Below, piece after piece: positions 1 to 8,313 of a stretch of DNA of 64,000 bases. Position 1 is the first letter of the stretch, and every line of letters starts with the position of its first letter. This DNA is from Planctomycetota bacterium (GTDB taxonomy: Bacteria; Planctomycetota; Phycisphaerae; UBA1845), in assembly GCA_030616775.1 (NCBI GenBank), contig JAUWWQ010000014.1, forward strand, positions 24,201-88,200, written 5' to 3'. A program made the position numbers and the translations under genes. Below the pieces are notes generated by a model. The model was not told the DNA's origin, searched no databases, and saw only the letters and a program-made list of their open reading frames with translations.

Positions 1-936
1 GTGGTCAATGAGAAGTATTCGACTGGGAAATTCTATTGCCTCAATGCCTACCAGACAGACCCGGCTCTGACGCCACAAATGAGGCCGCGAATGATCAAGC
101 GCCTGCGCGTCATAGAAGGTGTGCCGGAGCCCGCCGGTATGGATGTCGCTCACCCATCCGACGCTTCGTTGGCGGGTACCCGCATGAACGTCGGCGGTTC
201 GGAGAGTCACTTTGCCGGGATTGCCATGAAACGATTGTTGGGCGTGGTTCCGGTCGAGGAGGATGGATCATTCCACATCGAAGTACCGGCCGACACGCCC
301 ATTCAGCTTCAAACCCTCGATGCCAATGGGATGGCGCTTGGCACCTGCGGCTGGATATGGGTAAAGCATCGTGAGCGGCGCGGATGCATCGGCTGTCACG
401 AGGATCCCGAGCTAACGCCGGAGAACAGATTCGTTGACGCATTGAAACGCCCAGGCAACAAGCTGACCCTGCCCGCAAAGAAGAGACGGACAGTCGATTT
501 CCGTCGCGACGTCATGCCGATCATCGTCAAGAAATGCACGGCATGCCACTCGTGCCAGAGCGCCGGGCCGGTCCTACGTGCTGAACCGACCGGGCAGTCC
601 AACCTTGCGTACCACAGCCTGACTGCCCCCATCTCGAGTTCGCTTGTGAGCGCTGAACGTGTCAAGGGGCATTATGTGCATCCCGGGCAGGCCCGAACCA
701 GCTCGCTAATTTGGCGCATCTTTGGCCGCAACACCTCTCGCCCGTGGGATGAAAGCTACCGTCCCGAAGAACTATTTCCTGTGTGTCCACCACGGGGGGC
801 CGGACAACTGACTGAGGACGAAAAACTGACCTTCATCGAGTGGATCGATCTGGGCGCACATTGGGATGGTATCCCCGGAGCGGATGAATCCACCGTAGAC
901 ACGGCTGGGCATATTGAGAGTGAAGGTGTGAAATGA
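1..936 (+). CDS. c-type cytochrome, C-terminal part (hydrazine-synthase-alpha-like), 5' truncated
   Basis: The reading frame is open at the window edge, so the visible 311 residues are probably the C-terminal part of a larger exported protein; the GTG at base 1 need not be the real start. Two haem c motifs are visible, CIGCH (residues 129-133) and CTACH (179-183). The second follows 'VDFRRDVMPIIVKKC', the usual opening of a cytochrome domain in planctomycete redox proteins. The region before the first haem (LDANGMALGT and following) resembles the middle domain of hydrazine synthase alpha-type proteins, which also occurs outside anammox bacteria. It therefore probably transfers electrons in the periplasm. 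Its stop overlaps the next start by 4 bases (ATGA), indicating translational coupling. Haem binding is clear; the family name is tentative and the substrate is unknown. Confidence 0.75.
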   Translation: MVNEKYSTGKFYCLNAYQTDPALTPQMRPRMIKRLRVIEGVPEPAGMDVAHPSDASLAGTRMNVGGSESHFAGIAMKRLLGVVPVEEDGSFHIEVPADTPIQLQTLDANGMALGTCGWIWVKHRERRGCIGCHEDPELTPENRFVDALKRPGNKLTLPAKKRRTVDFRRDVMPIIVKKCTACHSCQSAGPVLRAEPTGQSNLAYHSLTAPISSSLVSAERVKGHYVHPGQARTSSLIWRIFGRNTSRPWDESYRPEELFPVCPPRGAGQLTEDEKLTFIEWIDLGAHWDGIPGADESTVDTAGHIESEGVK

Positions 937-2558
937 CACACGCACCTGTAGCCATAAGCGTCTTTCTCCTGGCTGTGGGACCGGCAAGAGGAAAGGAGCC
1001 AACCTTGCCCGTCTTTGAGGACGTAACCGAGCAGGCCGGCATTCGCTTTAAGCACAGTTACGGCGATCACAATCTCAGTAACATTGTCGAAGGGACCGGC
1101 CCGGGTTGCGTGTTCTTCGATTACGACGGCGACGGGCATCTCGACATCTATTTCTTGAATGGGTGTTGGCTGCGCGAGGTCAATGATAATTTCGGACGGG
1201 ACTTAAGAGGCAAGCTATCCAACGCACTATACCGCAATAACGGCGACGGCACTTTCAGCGATGTAACCCACAATACCAGGGTGGGTGATCAGGGGTATGG
1301 AATGGGGGCTTCGGCAGCCGACTATGATAACGACGGAGACCTGGATCTATATGTGTTGAATTATGGTCCCAACGTGCTCTACCGTAACAATGGGGATGGT
1401 ACTTTCACGGATGTCTCCTCCAAATCAGGACTGGAGGATACCTATTGGAGCCTGTCGGCCCCGTGGTTGGACTATGACAGAGATGGGGATCTGGATGTCT
1501 ATGTCGCCAATTATCTGGAATACGATGCGGGGAAGTTCCGTGACTTCTATGCGGCAGCCGGGTATCCCGGTCCGCTAAGCTATAAGGCCCAACCCGACCG
1601 ACTTTATCGCAACAACGGCGACGGTACATTCACTGATGTGACCAAAGAGACCGGACTGCACTTCCCCGACGGCCGGGCGATGAGCGCAATCGCCACGGAC
1701 CTCAACAACGACGGGAATATGGACCTCTACGTGGCCAACGATGCCACACCCAATTGCTACTTTGTGAACAACGGCAAGGGGACCTTTACGAATCAGGCCC
1801 TGGAATGGAGCCTGGCTTTTGGAGAAGGCGGACAGGGTGCTTCCTCGATGGGTCCGGTTGTCGGCGATGTGGATCGCAACGGCCTGCTGGATGTATACAT
1901 TCCGGATATGGGGTACGGGTGCCTGTTGATCAACAAGGGCAAATGGTTTGTAGACGTGACTGCACCGAGCAATCTGGCTGTGGCATGTGGCCAGTATACC
2001 GGATGGGGCGGCGGACTGATTGATTACGACAACGACGGCTACCTTGATGTGTTCGTGGCCAACGGCAACGCCCATCACGAGTACACCGAGGAGGACGTCC
2101 TGTTGCGCAACGACGGGAACGGAAAGTTTATTGACGTAGCCAAACAGTCCGGGCCGTACTTCAAAGAAAAGTACGTCGGCCGGGGGGCTGCTTTCGCCGA
2201 CTATGACAACGACGGTGATATGGACATGCTGGTCATGAACCTTAATGGGCCGGCCAAGTTGCTCCGCAACAATGGTGGGAACAAGAACCATTGGCTGACG
2301 GTTGTCCCCAAGCTGGCCCGCACCAAGGTCGAGGCGATTGGTGCCCGCGTCACGGTCATGGTCGGCGGGATGCGGATGGTGCAGGAACTGGTCGCGGTGA
2401 CGGGCTATCTTTCACAAAGCGACCCCCGAGGTCATTTCGGCTTGGGCAAGGCGACCAAAGCCGATAGTGTCGAGATTCGCTGGCCGAACGGCAGCGTTAC
2501 CAGCTTGAAGAACGTCAAGGCCGACCGGATTCTCACGGTCGTTCAGGATGACGGATAA
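933..2558 (+). CDS. FG-GAP/ASPIC-UnbV (CRTAC1-type) secreted beta-propeller protein
   Basis: This 541-residue protein has a short hydrophobic N-terminus (residues 1-20, ending GPARG) that fits a signal peptide. Seven calcium-loop repeats follow, for example FFDYDGDGHLD near residue 61 and AADYDNDGDLD near 128, matching a seven-bladed integrin-like propeller. The last 90 or so residues form an ASPIC/UnbV domain (AIGARVTVMVGG through HFGLGKATKADSVEIRWPNG). Such proteins are exported, bind calcium and often sit beside cytochromes; a catalytic role has not been established for them. It overlaps the cytochrome gene upstream by 4 bases and its stop overlaps the ribosome-binding site of the next gene, so the three are probably co-translated. 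The family call is firm and the function unknown. Confidence 0.88.
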   Translation: MTHAPVAISVFLLAVGPARGKEPTLPVFEDVTEQAGIRFKHSYGDHNLSNIVEGTGPGCVFFDYDGDGHLDIYFLNGCWLREVNDNFGRDLRGKLSNALYRNNGDGTFSDVTHNTRVGDQGYGMGASAADYDNDGDLDLYVLNYGPNVLYRNNGDGTFTDVSSKSGLEDTYWSLSAPWLDYDRDGDLDVYVANYLEYDAGKFRDFYAAAGYPGPLSYKAQPDRLYRNNGDGTFTDVTKETGLHFPDGRAMSAIATDLNNDGNMDLYVANDATPNCYFVNNGKGTFTNQALEWSLAFGEGGQGASSMGPVVGDVDRNGLLDVYIPDMGYGCLLINKGKWFVDVTAPSNLAVACGQYTGWGGGLIDYDNDGYLDVFVANGNAHHEYTEEDVLLRNDGNGKFIDVAKQSGPYFKEKYVGRGAAFADYDNDGDMDMLVMNLNGPAKLLRNNGGNKNHWLTVVPKLARTKVEAIGARVTVMVGGMRMVQELVAVTGYLSQSDPRGHFGLGKATKADSVEIRWPNGSVTSLKNVKADRILTVVQDDG

Positions 2559-2571
2559 GGAGAGCGACGCC

Positions 2572-5481
2572 ATGCCATGGCGTTTGTACATCGTGCTCCC
2601 GGCCGCTTGTGCATTGACGGATTCCGTCCTGGGTTCGGACCCGGGGGTTCCGGATAGACATCCGGTGTATGTCGGTGTCCGCGTATGTGCGGGATGTCAC
2701 GGGGCGAAGAACGGCAACCACATATTCAGCCGCTGGCGGGCGTCGAAGCATGCTCAGGCCTACGCCTGTCTATGGAGCCCTGAAGCCCGGGAGGTTGCCA
2801 AGCTGAGCGGGATTCGCCAGGAACCGCAAGATGCGGCAGCGTGCCTGGGGTGTCATGCGACGGCCTACGAGACCGAGCCCTGGGAAAAGGAGGACACCTT
2901 CTTCCTCGAGGACGGGATCCAATGCGAATCGTGTCATGGTCCCGGCAGCGAGTACATAAGTCCCAACGTCATGGGTGACCTGATGGATCGGGAGAAGGCC
3001 GTGCGCTTCGGACTGAAGACGCCGGGTGAGCGTCAGTGCATGATGTGTCACAACGTCAAGGGTTCACACGTTGCGGTCTTGCGATCACCGGAGATCGACA
3101 TCAGGAAAGAGTTGAAGTCGGTGTGTGGGGGGGGGCACGAACAGACTGGTATGCCCGCCAATCCACCAGCGGATCAGCACGGTTGGATACCTCAGCCGCC
3201 GAGCGGTGCGGTCAGTGACACTCAGTATAAGTACACTGGGGTCATGGCCTGTGCCCGGTGCCATAAAGGACCGAAGATGGGCTACCAGTTCAGCAAGTGG
3301 CGGTTAGGCAAACATGCCCGGGCTTACGCTGTACTGGGTACAAAAGCCGGTTATGAAATGGCTGCCGGCGCAGGTGTCAGCGGCAACCCGCAAGAGAATT
3401 CACGTTGCCTTGGCTGTCACACTACTGGTTTTACCGTCGACAAGGACGGAATATTAGAGGGATTTGACTTTGCTGACGGAGTCCAATGTGAGAGTTGCCA
3501 CGGCCTCGGCAGCGAGTATTCGCCTGAGGCCGTCATGAGGGACCGGCTGGCTGCCCGGCGAGCTGGGCTGCGGCCTGTCACTGAAGAAACCTGTATACCA
3601 TGCCACGAGAACGCCCACGGACGCACGTTTGATTATGAAACCTCCGTCAGAGCGATCGCCCACCCGACGCGACCACCGGACCAGGGCAAAGAAGCCCGGG
3701 CCCTCCGCTACAAGACCCCGCTCAATCTGGCACTGTCGCCGGACGGCAAGGAACTGTATGTGGCGTGTGAAGCCTCCGACACCGTTATCGTCGTGGATGT
3801 TGCGGAGCGCAAGGCAGTTACTGAAATCGTAACCGGGGGCCAACCCACGGACGTGACCTTCAGCCCCGATGGTTTGCGTGCTTATGTCACCAACCGATTG
3901 GATGACAGTCTGAGCGTCATTTCCACACGAGCACGGCGTGTTCTGCAGACAGTCGCTGTCGGTGATGAGCCGCACGGCGTGATTACCGATAGAGAAGGCA
4001 AGCTCATTTATGTTCTCAACACTCCGGCGGACAGCATCTCGGTGCTTGATGCAAAAACGTTGCAGGAAACCAAGCGGCTTGCAGCCAGCCGCAGCCCCTG
4101 GTCGTTGGCCATCAGCCCCGACGGTAAGCAGATCGCAGTGACCAATACACTGTCGCGGTTTGTTCCGTTCCGAACGCCGTCTGTGTCCGAGGTGACAATC
4201 ATTGACACCAATCGTGCCGTCGTCGAGAACCGGGTTGTCGTTCCCGGGGCCAATCTGATGCAGGGCATCGCCTGGCATCCAAGTGGTAAATTCGCCTTGA
4301 TTACCCTGAACCGTACGAAGAACCTGGTGCCCATGACGCGGCTGCTCCAGGGGTGGACGATCACCAACGGAATGGGCGTGATCTGGCGTGATGGGACAGT
4401 GGATCAGGTTCTGCTCGACGAGTCGCATCTGTGCTTCCCGGATCCGGCCGACGTAGCCATCAGCCCGGACGGGCGGTACGCCTTTGTGACCAGCAGCGGT
4501 TCGGATCACGTGGCAGTCGTTGATGTCGACAAGCTGGTCGCAATGCTGGAAAACGCTTCTCCCTACGAGCGTGAGCATGTATTCCCAAACCACCTGGGCA
4601 AGCCCACTGAGTTCATCATCAAGCACATTCCCACCAGAGACAGTCCAAGGGGAGTGCTGTTCTCACACGACGGCCGGACCGCCTTTGTGGCCAACGCCCT
4701 GGACGACTCGATTACCGTCATCGACGTCGCCAAACTTGATGCGGTGGCCCGGATTGACCTGGGCGGCCCGAAAGTCATCACCAAGGTCCGCCATGGCGAA
4801 CGGGTTTTCCATAGCGCCGACATCACGTTTCGCCGGCAGTTCTCCTGTCATTCGTGCCACCCAGACGGCCACATTGACGGTCTGACCTACGACATCGAAC
4901 CGGATGGGATCGGAATCAGCCCGGTGGACAACCGGACGCTCCGCGGGATTCTTGATACTGCACCGTTCAAGTGGGAGGGGACCAACCCCAGTCTGCAGCG
5001 CCAGTGCGGGCCACGGCTGGCGGTGTTCTTTACCCGCATTCAGCCGTTTACACCGCAGGAACTGTCCGCCCTGGACAATTACATCTGCACGATTCCCAGG
5101 CCGCCCAACCGCCATAGGCCGGTTGGCGGCGAGCTCACGCCGGCCCAGCGGCGCGGCAAGGCCGTGTTTGACAGAACGGTCACTAACAGCGGGAGCGTCA
5201 TCCCGCTCGAGAACCGCTGTGTGACCTGCCATTTTCCACCACTCTTCACGGATCGCTCGCGCCGCAACGTGGGTACGAAAATGTGGCTGGATCGCGAGTC
5301 CGACTTTGACGTGCCTCACCTGAACAACATCTATGACTCGGCACCGTACCTGCACAATGGTATCTCCGAAACGTTGGAGGAGATCTGGACACGTTTCAAC
5401 CCATATGATCAACACGGGGTCACCAACGACATGACCAAGGATCAGTTGAACGACCTGATCGAGTATCTCAAGACACTCTGA
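2572..5481 (+). CDS. Multihaem cytochrome c554-like / YVTN propeller / di-haem peroxidase-like fusion
   Basis: From the ATG at 2572 (AAGGAG nine bases upstream; an in-frame ATG at 2548 is an alternative) the product has 969 residues and begins with a signal peptide. Residues 39-345 hold eight intact CxxCH motifs in two similar halves (39, 91, 118, 156; then 227, 279, 306, 341). Each half carries the order CxxCH, K-H-A-x-AY, CLGCH, CESCH, as in cytochrome c554-like proteins, so the unit seems duplicated. A ninth site at 185 reads CGGGH and lacks its second cysteine. Residues 375-740 contain YVTN-type propeller repeats (LSPDGKELYVAC, FSPDGLRAYVTN). The C-terminus has CHSCH (759-763) and CVTCH (883-887) in a MauG/cytochrome-peroxidase-like setting ending APYLHNGIS. 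It is probably a large periplasmic electron-transfer or peroxidase-type enzyme; the substrate cannot be read. Confidence 0.85.
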   Translation: MPWRLYIVLPAACALTDSVLGSDPGVPDRHPVYVGVRVCAGCHGAKNGNHIFSRWRASKHAQAYACLWSPEAREVAKLSGIRQEPQDAAACLGCHATAYETEPWEKEDTFFLEDGIQCESCHGPGSEYISPNVMGDLMDREKAVRFGLKTPGERQCMMCHNVKGSHVAVLRSPEIDIRKELKSVCGGGHEQTGMPANPPADQHGWIPQPPSGAVSDTQYKYTGVMACARCHKGPKMGYQFSKWRLGKHARAYAVLGTKAGYEMAAGAGVSGNPQENSRCLGCHTTGFTVDKDGILEGFDFADGVQCESCHGLGSEYSPEAVMRDRLAARRAGLRPVTEETCIPCHENAHGRTFDYETSVRAIAHPTRPPDQGKEARALRYKTPLNLALSPDGKELYVACEASDTVIVVDVAERKAVTEIVTGGQPTDVTFSPDGLRAYVTNRLDDSLSVISTRARRVLQTVAVGDEPHGVITDREGKLIYVLNTPADSISVLDAKTLQETKRLAASRSPWSLAISPDGKQIAVTNTLSRFVPFRTPSVSEVTIIDTNRAVVENRVVVPGANLMQGIAWHPSGKFALITLNRTKNLVPMTRLLQGWTITNGMGVIWRDGTVDQVLLDESHLCFPDPADVAISPDGRYAFVTSSGSDHVAVVDVDKLVAMLENASPYEREHVFPNHLGKPTEFIIKHIPTRDSPRGVLFSHDGRTAFVANALDDSITVIDVAKLDAVARIDLGGPKVITKVRHGERVFHSADITFRRQFSCHSCHPDGHIDGLTYDIEPDGIGISPVDNRTLRGILDTAPFKWEGTNPSLQRQCGPRLAVFFTRIQPFTPQELSALDNYICTIPRPPNRHRPVGGELTPAQRRGKAVFDRTVTNSGSVIPLENRCVTCHFPPLFTDRSRRNVGTKMWLDRESDFDVPHLNNIYDSAPYLHNGISETLEEIWTRFNPYDQHGVTNDMTKDQLNDLIEYLKTL

Positions 5482-5502
5482 TCCGCAAGAGGAGGCGGAG
5501 TA

Positions 5503-6741
5503 TTGAACCCCATAACTTGCCGGCTCGGTGGCGTAATGGTCCTACTGACTGCCTTTCTTGTGGGACCTTGGACTGTCGTTCGAGAGAGCATCGCGGTCGC
5601 ACCGTCGGAGCCAAACAGTCCCCAGAAAACGGGCGACAGAGCCGGGGCGGCAAGCCCAGCGCCGGATTTGCCGGGCATGCCCTACGTTTATACCAAGTGG
5701 AAGCAATATACGACGAAGGACGGCCTGCCCAACGATCACATCTTTGCGGTCAAGGTTGATGGTGATCGAGTGTGGGTCGGGACGGAAGACGGGCTGGCCT
5801 GTTTGGACAAGAGAACGAGCAAGATTCAAACGTGGGGTGAAGAGCAGGGTCTTCCCTGGCGCGCCGTGGGGGCAATCGACGTGCACCCCAAAACCGGAGA
5901 TGTGTGGCTCGGGCTGTTCGGCGGAGGTTTGGCCCGCTTCAGTGGTGGACGTTTCGATCATTGGCATCAGCTCAACAGTGGGTTGGTCAATGATGTTGTC
6001 TACGGGGTATGTGTGGAAAATGACAATATCTGGGCCGCAACCACTGCAGGAGCCAGTCGATACAACCCTGTGACCGGCGAGTGGTCCATATTCACCGAGA
6101 AGAACGCCCCGATGGAAGAGATCTGGAATTATGGTTGTTGCTACGCCGACGGTCTGGTGTATCTGGGTGTCTGGGGCAGTGGGGTGCTGGAATACAACAT
6201 CGAACGAGGAACATGGAAGGATTACCTCGATCCCGACGGCGAAATGGAGATCGACCTGTATCGCGATGACGGGATCGTCCACGTCATCACCACCGGGGTG
6301 AGCTATGTCGAAAAGACACTGTGGGTTACCACGTACTTCGGCGCTTCCCGCTATGACGGCCGACATTGGCGAGGTTACTTTGCGCATGAGTCCGGTCTGC
6401 CGAGCGACTTCAACAACGCGGTTATAGGCCGCAGTGCCAACGAGGCCTGGTTCTCCACCGACAAGGGTCTTGGTGTCCTTGCTGACTTTCCCACGGATAC
6501 CTGGGTGACTTACACGACAGACCACACGACTCACAAAGGCAAAGCTGTGGTACAACAAGGCACAGATGTACTTATGGTAATCGACACGCCGCCCAATCTC
6601 CCACACAACTACGTACTATGGGTGGATTTCGACGGTGATGATGCCTGGGTGGGTACGTCGAAGGGGCTCGGCCACGCAATCGGTCGGGGATACTATCCAG
6701 GCCTTCGCCGCCCCAAAGATGCTTTGGGGAAGAACAATTGA
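5503..6741 (+). CDS. Secreted beta-propeller protein of the two-component-regulator-propeller type
   Basis: The start is TTG with GGAGG seven bases upstream; an ATG at 5536 is the fallback. A signal peptide (VMVLLTAFLVGPW) is followed by repeats of about 45 residues with the pattern DGLPNDHIFAV...RVWVGTEDGLACLD, then WVTTYFGASRYDG and AWVGTSKGLGHA. These match the propeller repeats found in the sensor half of hybrid two-component regulators. No transmembrane or kinase part follows, so this is a free propeller of 412 residues. It lies 21 bases after the cytochrome fusion and 22 bases before a binding-protein gene, inside one tight same-strand run, which suggests a shared exported system. The ligand is unknown. 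Confidence 0.75.
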   Translation: MNPITCRLGGVMVLLTAFLVGPWTVVRESIAVAPSEPNSPQKTGDRAGAASPAPDLPGMPYVYTKWKQYTTKDGLPNDHIFAVKVDGDRVWVGTEDGLACLDKRTSKIQTWGEEQGLPWRAVGAIDVHPKTGDVWLGLFGGGLARFSGGRFDHWHQLNSGLVNDVVYGVCVENDNIWAATTAGASRYNPVTGEWSIFTEKNAPMEEIWNYGCCYADGLVYLGVWGSGVLEYNIERGTWKDYLDPDGEMEIDLYRDDGIVHVITTGVSYVEKTLWVTTYFGASRYDGRHWRGYFAHESGLPSDFNNAVIGRSANEAWFSTDKGLGVLADFPTDTWVTYTTDHTTHKGKAVVQQGTDVLMVIDTPPNLPHNYVLWVDFDGDDAWVGTSKGLGHAIGRGYYPGLRRPKDALGKNN

Positions 6742-6763
6742 GAAAACATCGGAGGCAGACAAG

Positions 6764-8251
6764 ATGAAATCAAAGGGTTTGATGTTCTGCATGCTTCCAG
6801 GTGTGCTGGTCTGGTTCGGGCTGAATCCGACCACGCTGCCCGCGGCAGCCGAGGAGGAGACTACCAACGAGCCTGATCGAGCGGACCAGGCAGACATTGA
6901 GAAACTGTTGGAGGTGATTGACGTGGATCCTTATGAGGTACCGCCACTGGTCCTCAGAAGGGATCACAACTATGCCCGGTCGGCGGTGGACGTCGAGCCC
7001 TTCCGGCACGTCACGCCGTTTAGAGAACACTTCCTGGAGCAGTTGGAATACACCGGTCCGGGTCGGGCAATTCCAGAGCCTAGGGATCTCAAGACAGTGA
7101 AGATCGGTTTCATCGGTCCGATCATGTCTACAGTGTCGGTCGCTACAGGTGGCAAGAGTCACGAAGAGGCACTGGGAATCGCCATGCTTCGCGGTGCCCA
7201 GTTGGCCATTGAACAGGCCAACGAAACCGGCGGATACCCGGAGCGAGCCATCCCGTTCGAGCTGGTCATCTCCAACGACAACGGCCTGTGGGGGGCCTCG
7301 GGCAACGAGATCATCAAGTTGGCCTACAAGGACAAGGTCTGGGCCATTCTGGGCACCATTGACGGGGCCAACAGTCACATCGCCATACGAGTGGCTCTAA
7401 AGGCCGAGATTGTCATGATGAACAGCGGTGACACCGATCCGACATTCATCGAGACCAACATCCCGTGGGTCTTCCGCTGCATCGGTGACGACCGGCAGAT
7501 GAGTTACCTGCTGGTGGATTACCTGTATCGCAAGTTGAACTACACGCGCATCGGGATCATTAGGGGAAGCAATCGGTACGGGCGCTTCGGAGTGCGCGAG
7601 ATTCTGGACGGAGCCCGCCGGCTGGGTCACCCCATCATCCTCGAGATGGCATATCAGGTGGGTGGGGAGGACTTTTCGCTGCAACTGGAACGACTCCAAG
7701 CCAGCAACCTCGAAGCGATCGTCCATTGGGGTAATGCGGTGGAGGGAGCATTGATAGTCAATCAAATGCGAGCCATGGGCATGAATCATCCATACTACGC
7801 TTGTGATCGATGCGTCTCCAACGAGTTTCTGGCAATCGCCGGGGACAACGCCGAGGGCGTCGTATGCGGCTATCCCTGGAACCCCAAGCGGCAGGACGAG
7901 GACCTGGAGGTCTTCCAGAAGGTTTTTCGCCAGCGCTTCGGTGTCGAGCCCGACACCTACTCGGCACATGGCTACGACGGTATGAGCATGCTGATATGGG
8001 CCATCAAAACCGCTGGTCTCAACCGGGCCAAGATTCGAGACGTGCTGGCCCATCGGGCCAGGCCGCATAAGGGCGTGACCGGCGTTATACCACTCAGCGC
8101 CTGCCTCGATGATCTAGGCGAGGTCTTCCTGGCCAGAGTCGAAGATGGGCAGTGGAAGTTCTACTCGCGTCAGGACCTTGACATTCCCCAAGGGACGATT
8201 GCACCGCGCGACCGGGTCAGTCGGAAGACGGCTGAAGCGAGCGGCGAGTGA
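6764..8251 (+). CDS. Periplasmic binding protein, branched-chain amino acid (type I, LivK-like) family
   Basis: The start at 6764 has GGAGG eight bases upstream and gives a signal peptide (MKSKGLMFCMLPGVLVWFG...). The mature protein opens with an acidic linker and then the type-I binding fold: 'KTVKIGFIGPIMSTVSV', 'GAQLAIEQANETGGYPERAIPFELV', 'WAILGTIDGANSHIAIRVALKAEIVMMNSGDTDPTF' in short segments, and near the C-terminus 'YSAHGYDGMSMLIWAIKTAGLNR'. At 495 residues it is longer than a typical LivK, mainly because of about 110 extra N-terminal residues. No permease or ATPase gene is nearby, and the genes before it encode cytochromes and propellers, so it may sense or present a small ligand to that system rather than feed an importer. 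Its stop overlaps an upstream GTG of the next frame. Confidence 0.85.
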   Translation: MKSKGLMFCMLPGVLVWFGLNPTTLPAAAEEETTNEPDRADQADIEKLLEVIDVDPYEVPPLVLRRDHNYARSAVDVEPFRHVTPFREHFLEQLEYTGPGRAIPEPRDLKTVKIGFIGPIMSTVSVATGGKSHEEALGIAMLRGAQLAIEQANETGGYPERAIPFELVISNDNGLWGASGNEIIKLAYKDKVWAILGTIDGANSHIAIRVALKAEIVMMNSGDTDPTFIETNIPWVFRCIGDDRQMSYLLVDYLYRKLNYTRIGIIRGSNRYGRFGVREILDGARRLGHPIILEMAYQVGGEDFSLQLERLQASNLEAIVHWGNAVEGALIVNQMRAMGMNHPYYACDRCVSNEFLAIAGDNAEGVVCGYPWNPKRQDEDLEVFQKVFRQRFGVEPDTYSAHGYDGMSMLIWAIKTAGLNRAKIRDVLAHRARPHKGVTGVIPLSACLDDLGEVFLARVEDGQWKFYSRQDLDIPQGTIAPRDRVSRKTAEASGE

Positions 8252-8313
8252 GAGGCGCCTCTCGCTTACGCTTGCGGTTCGGATCAGGTGAGGCGCTCAA
8301 TCTTCGGGGAAGT

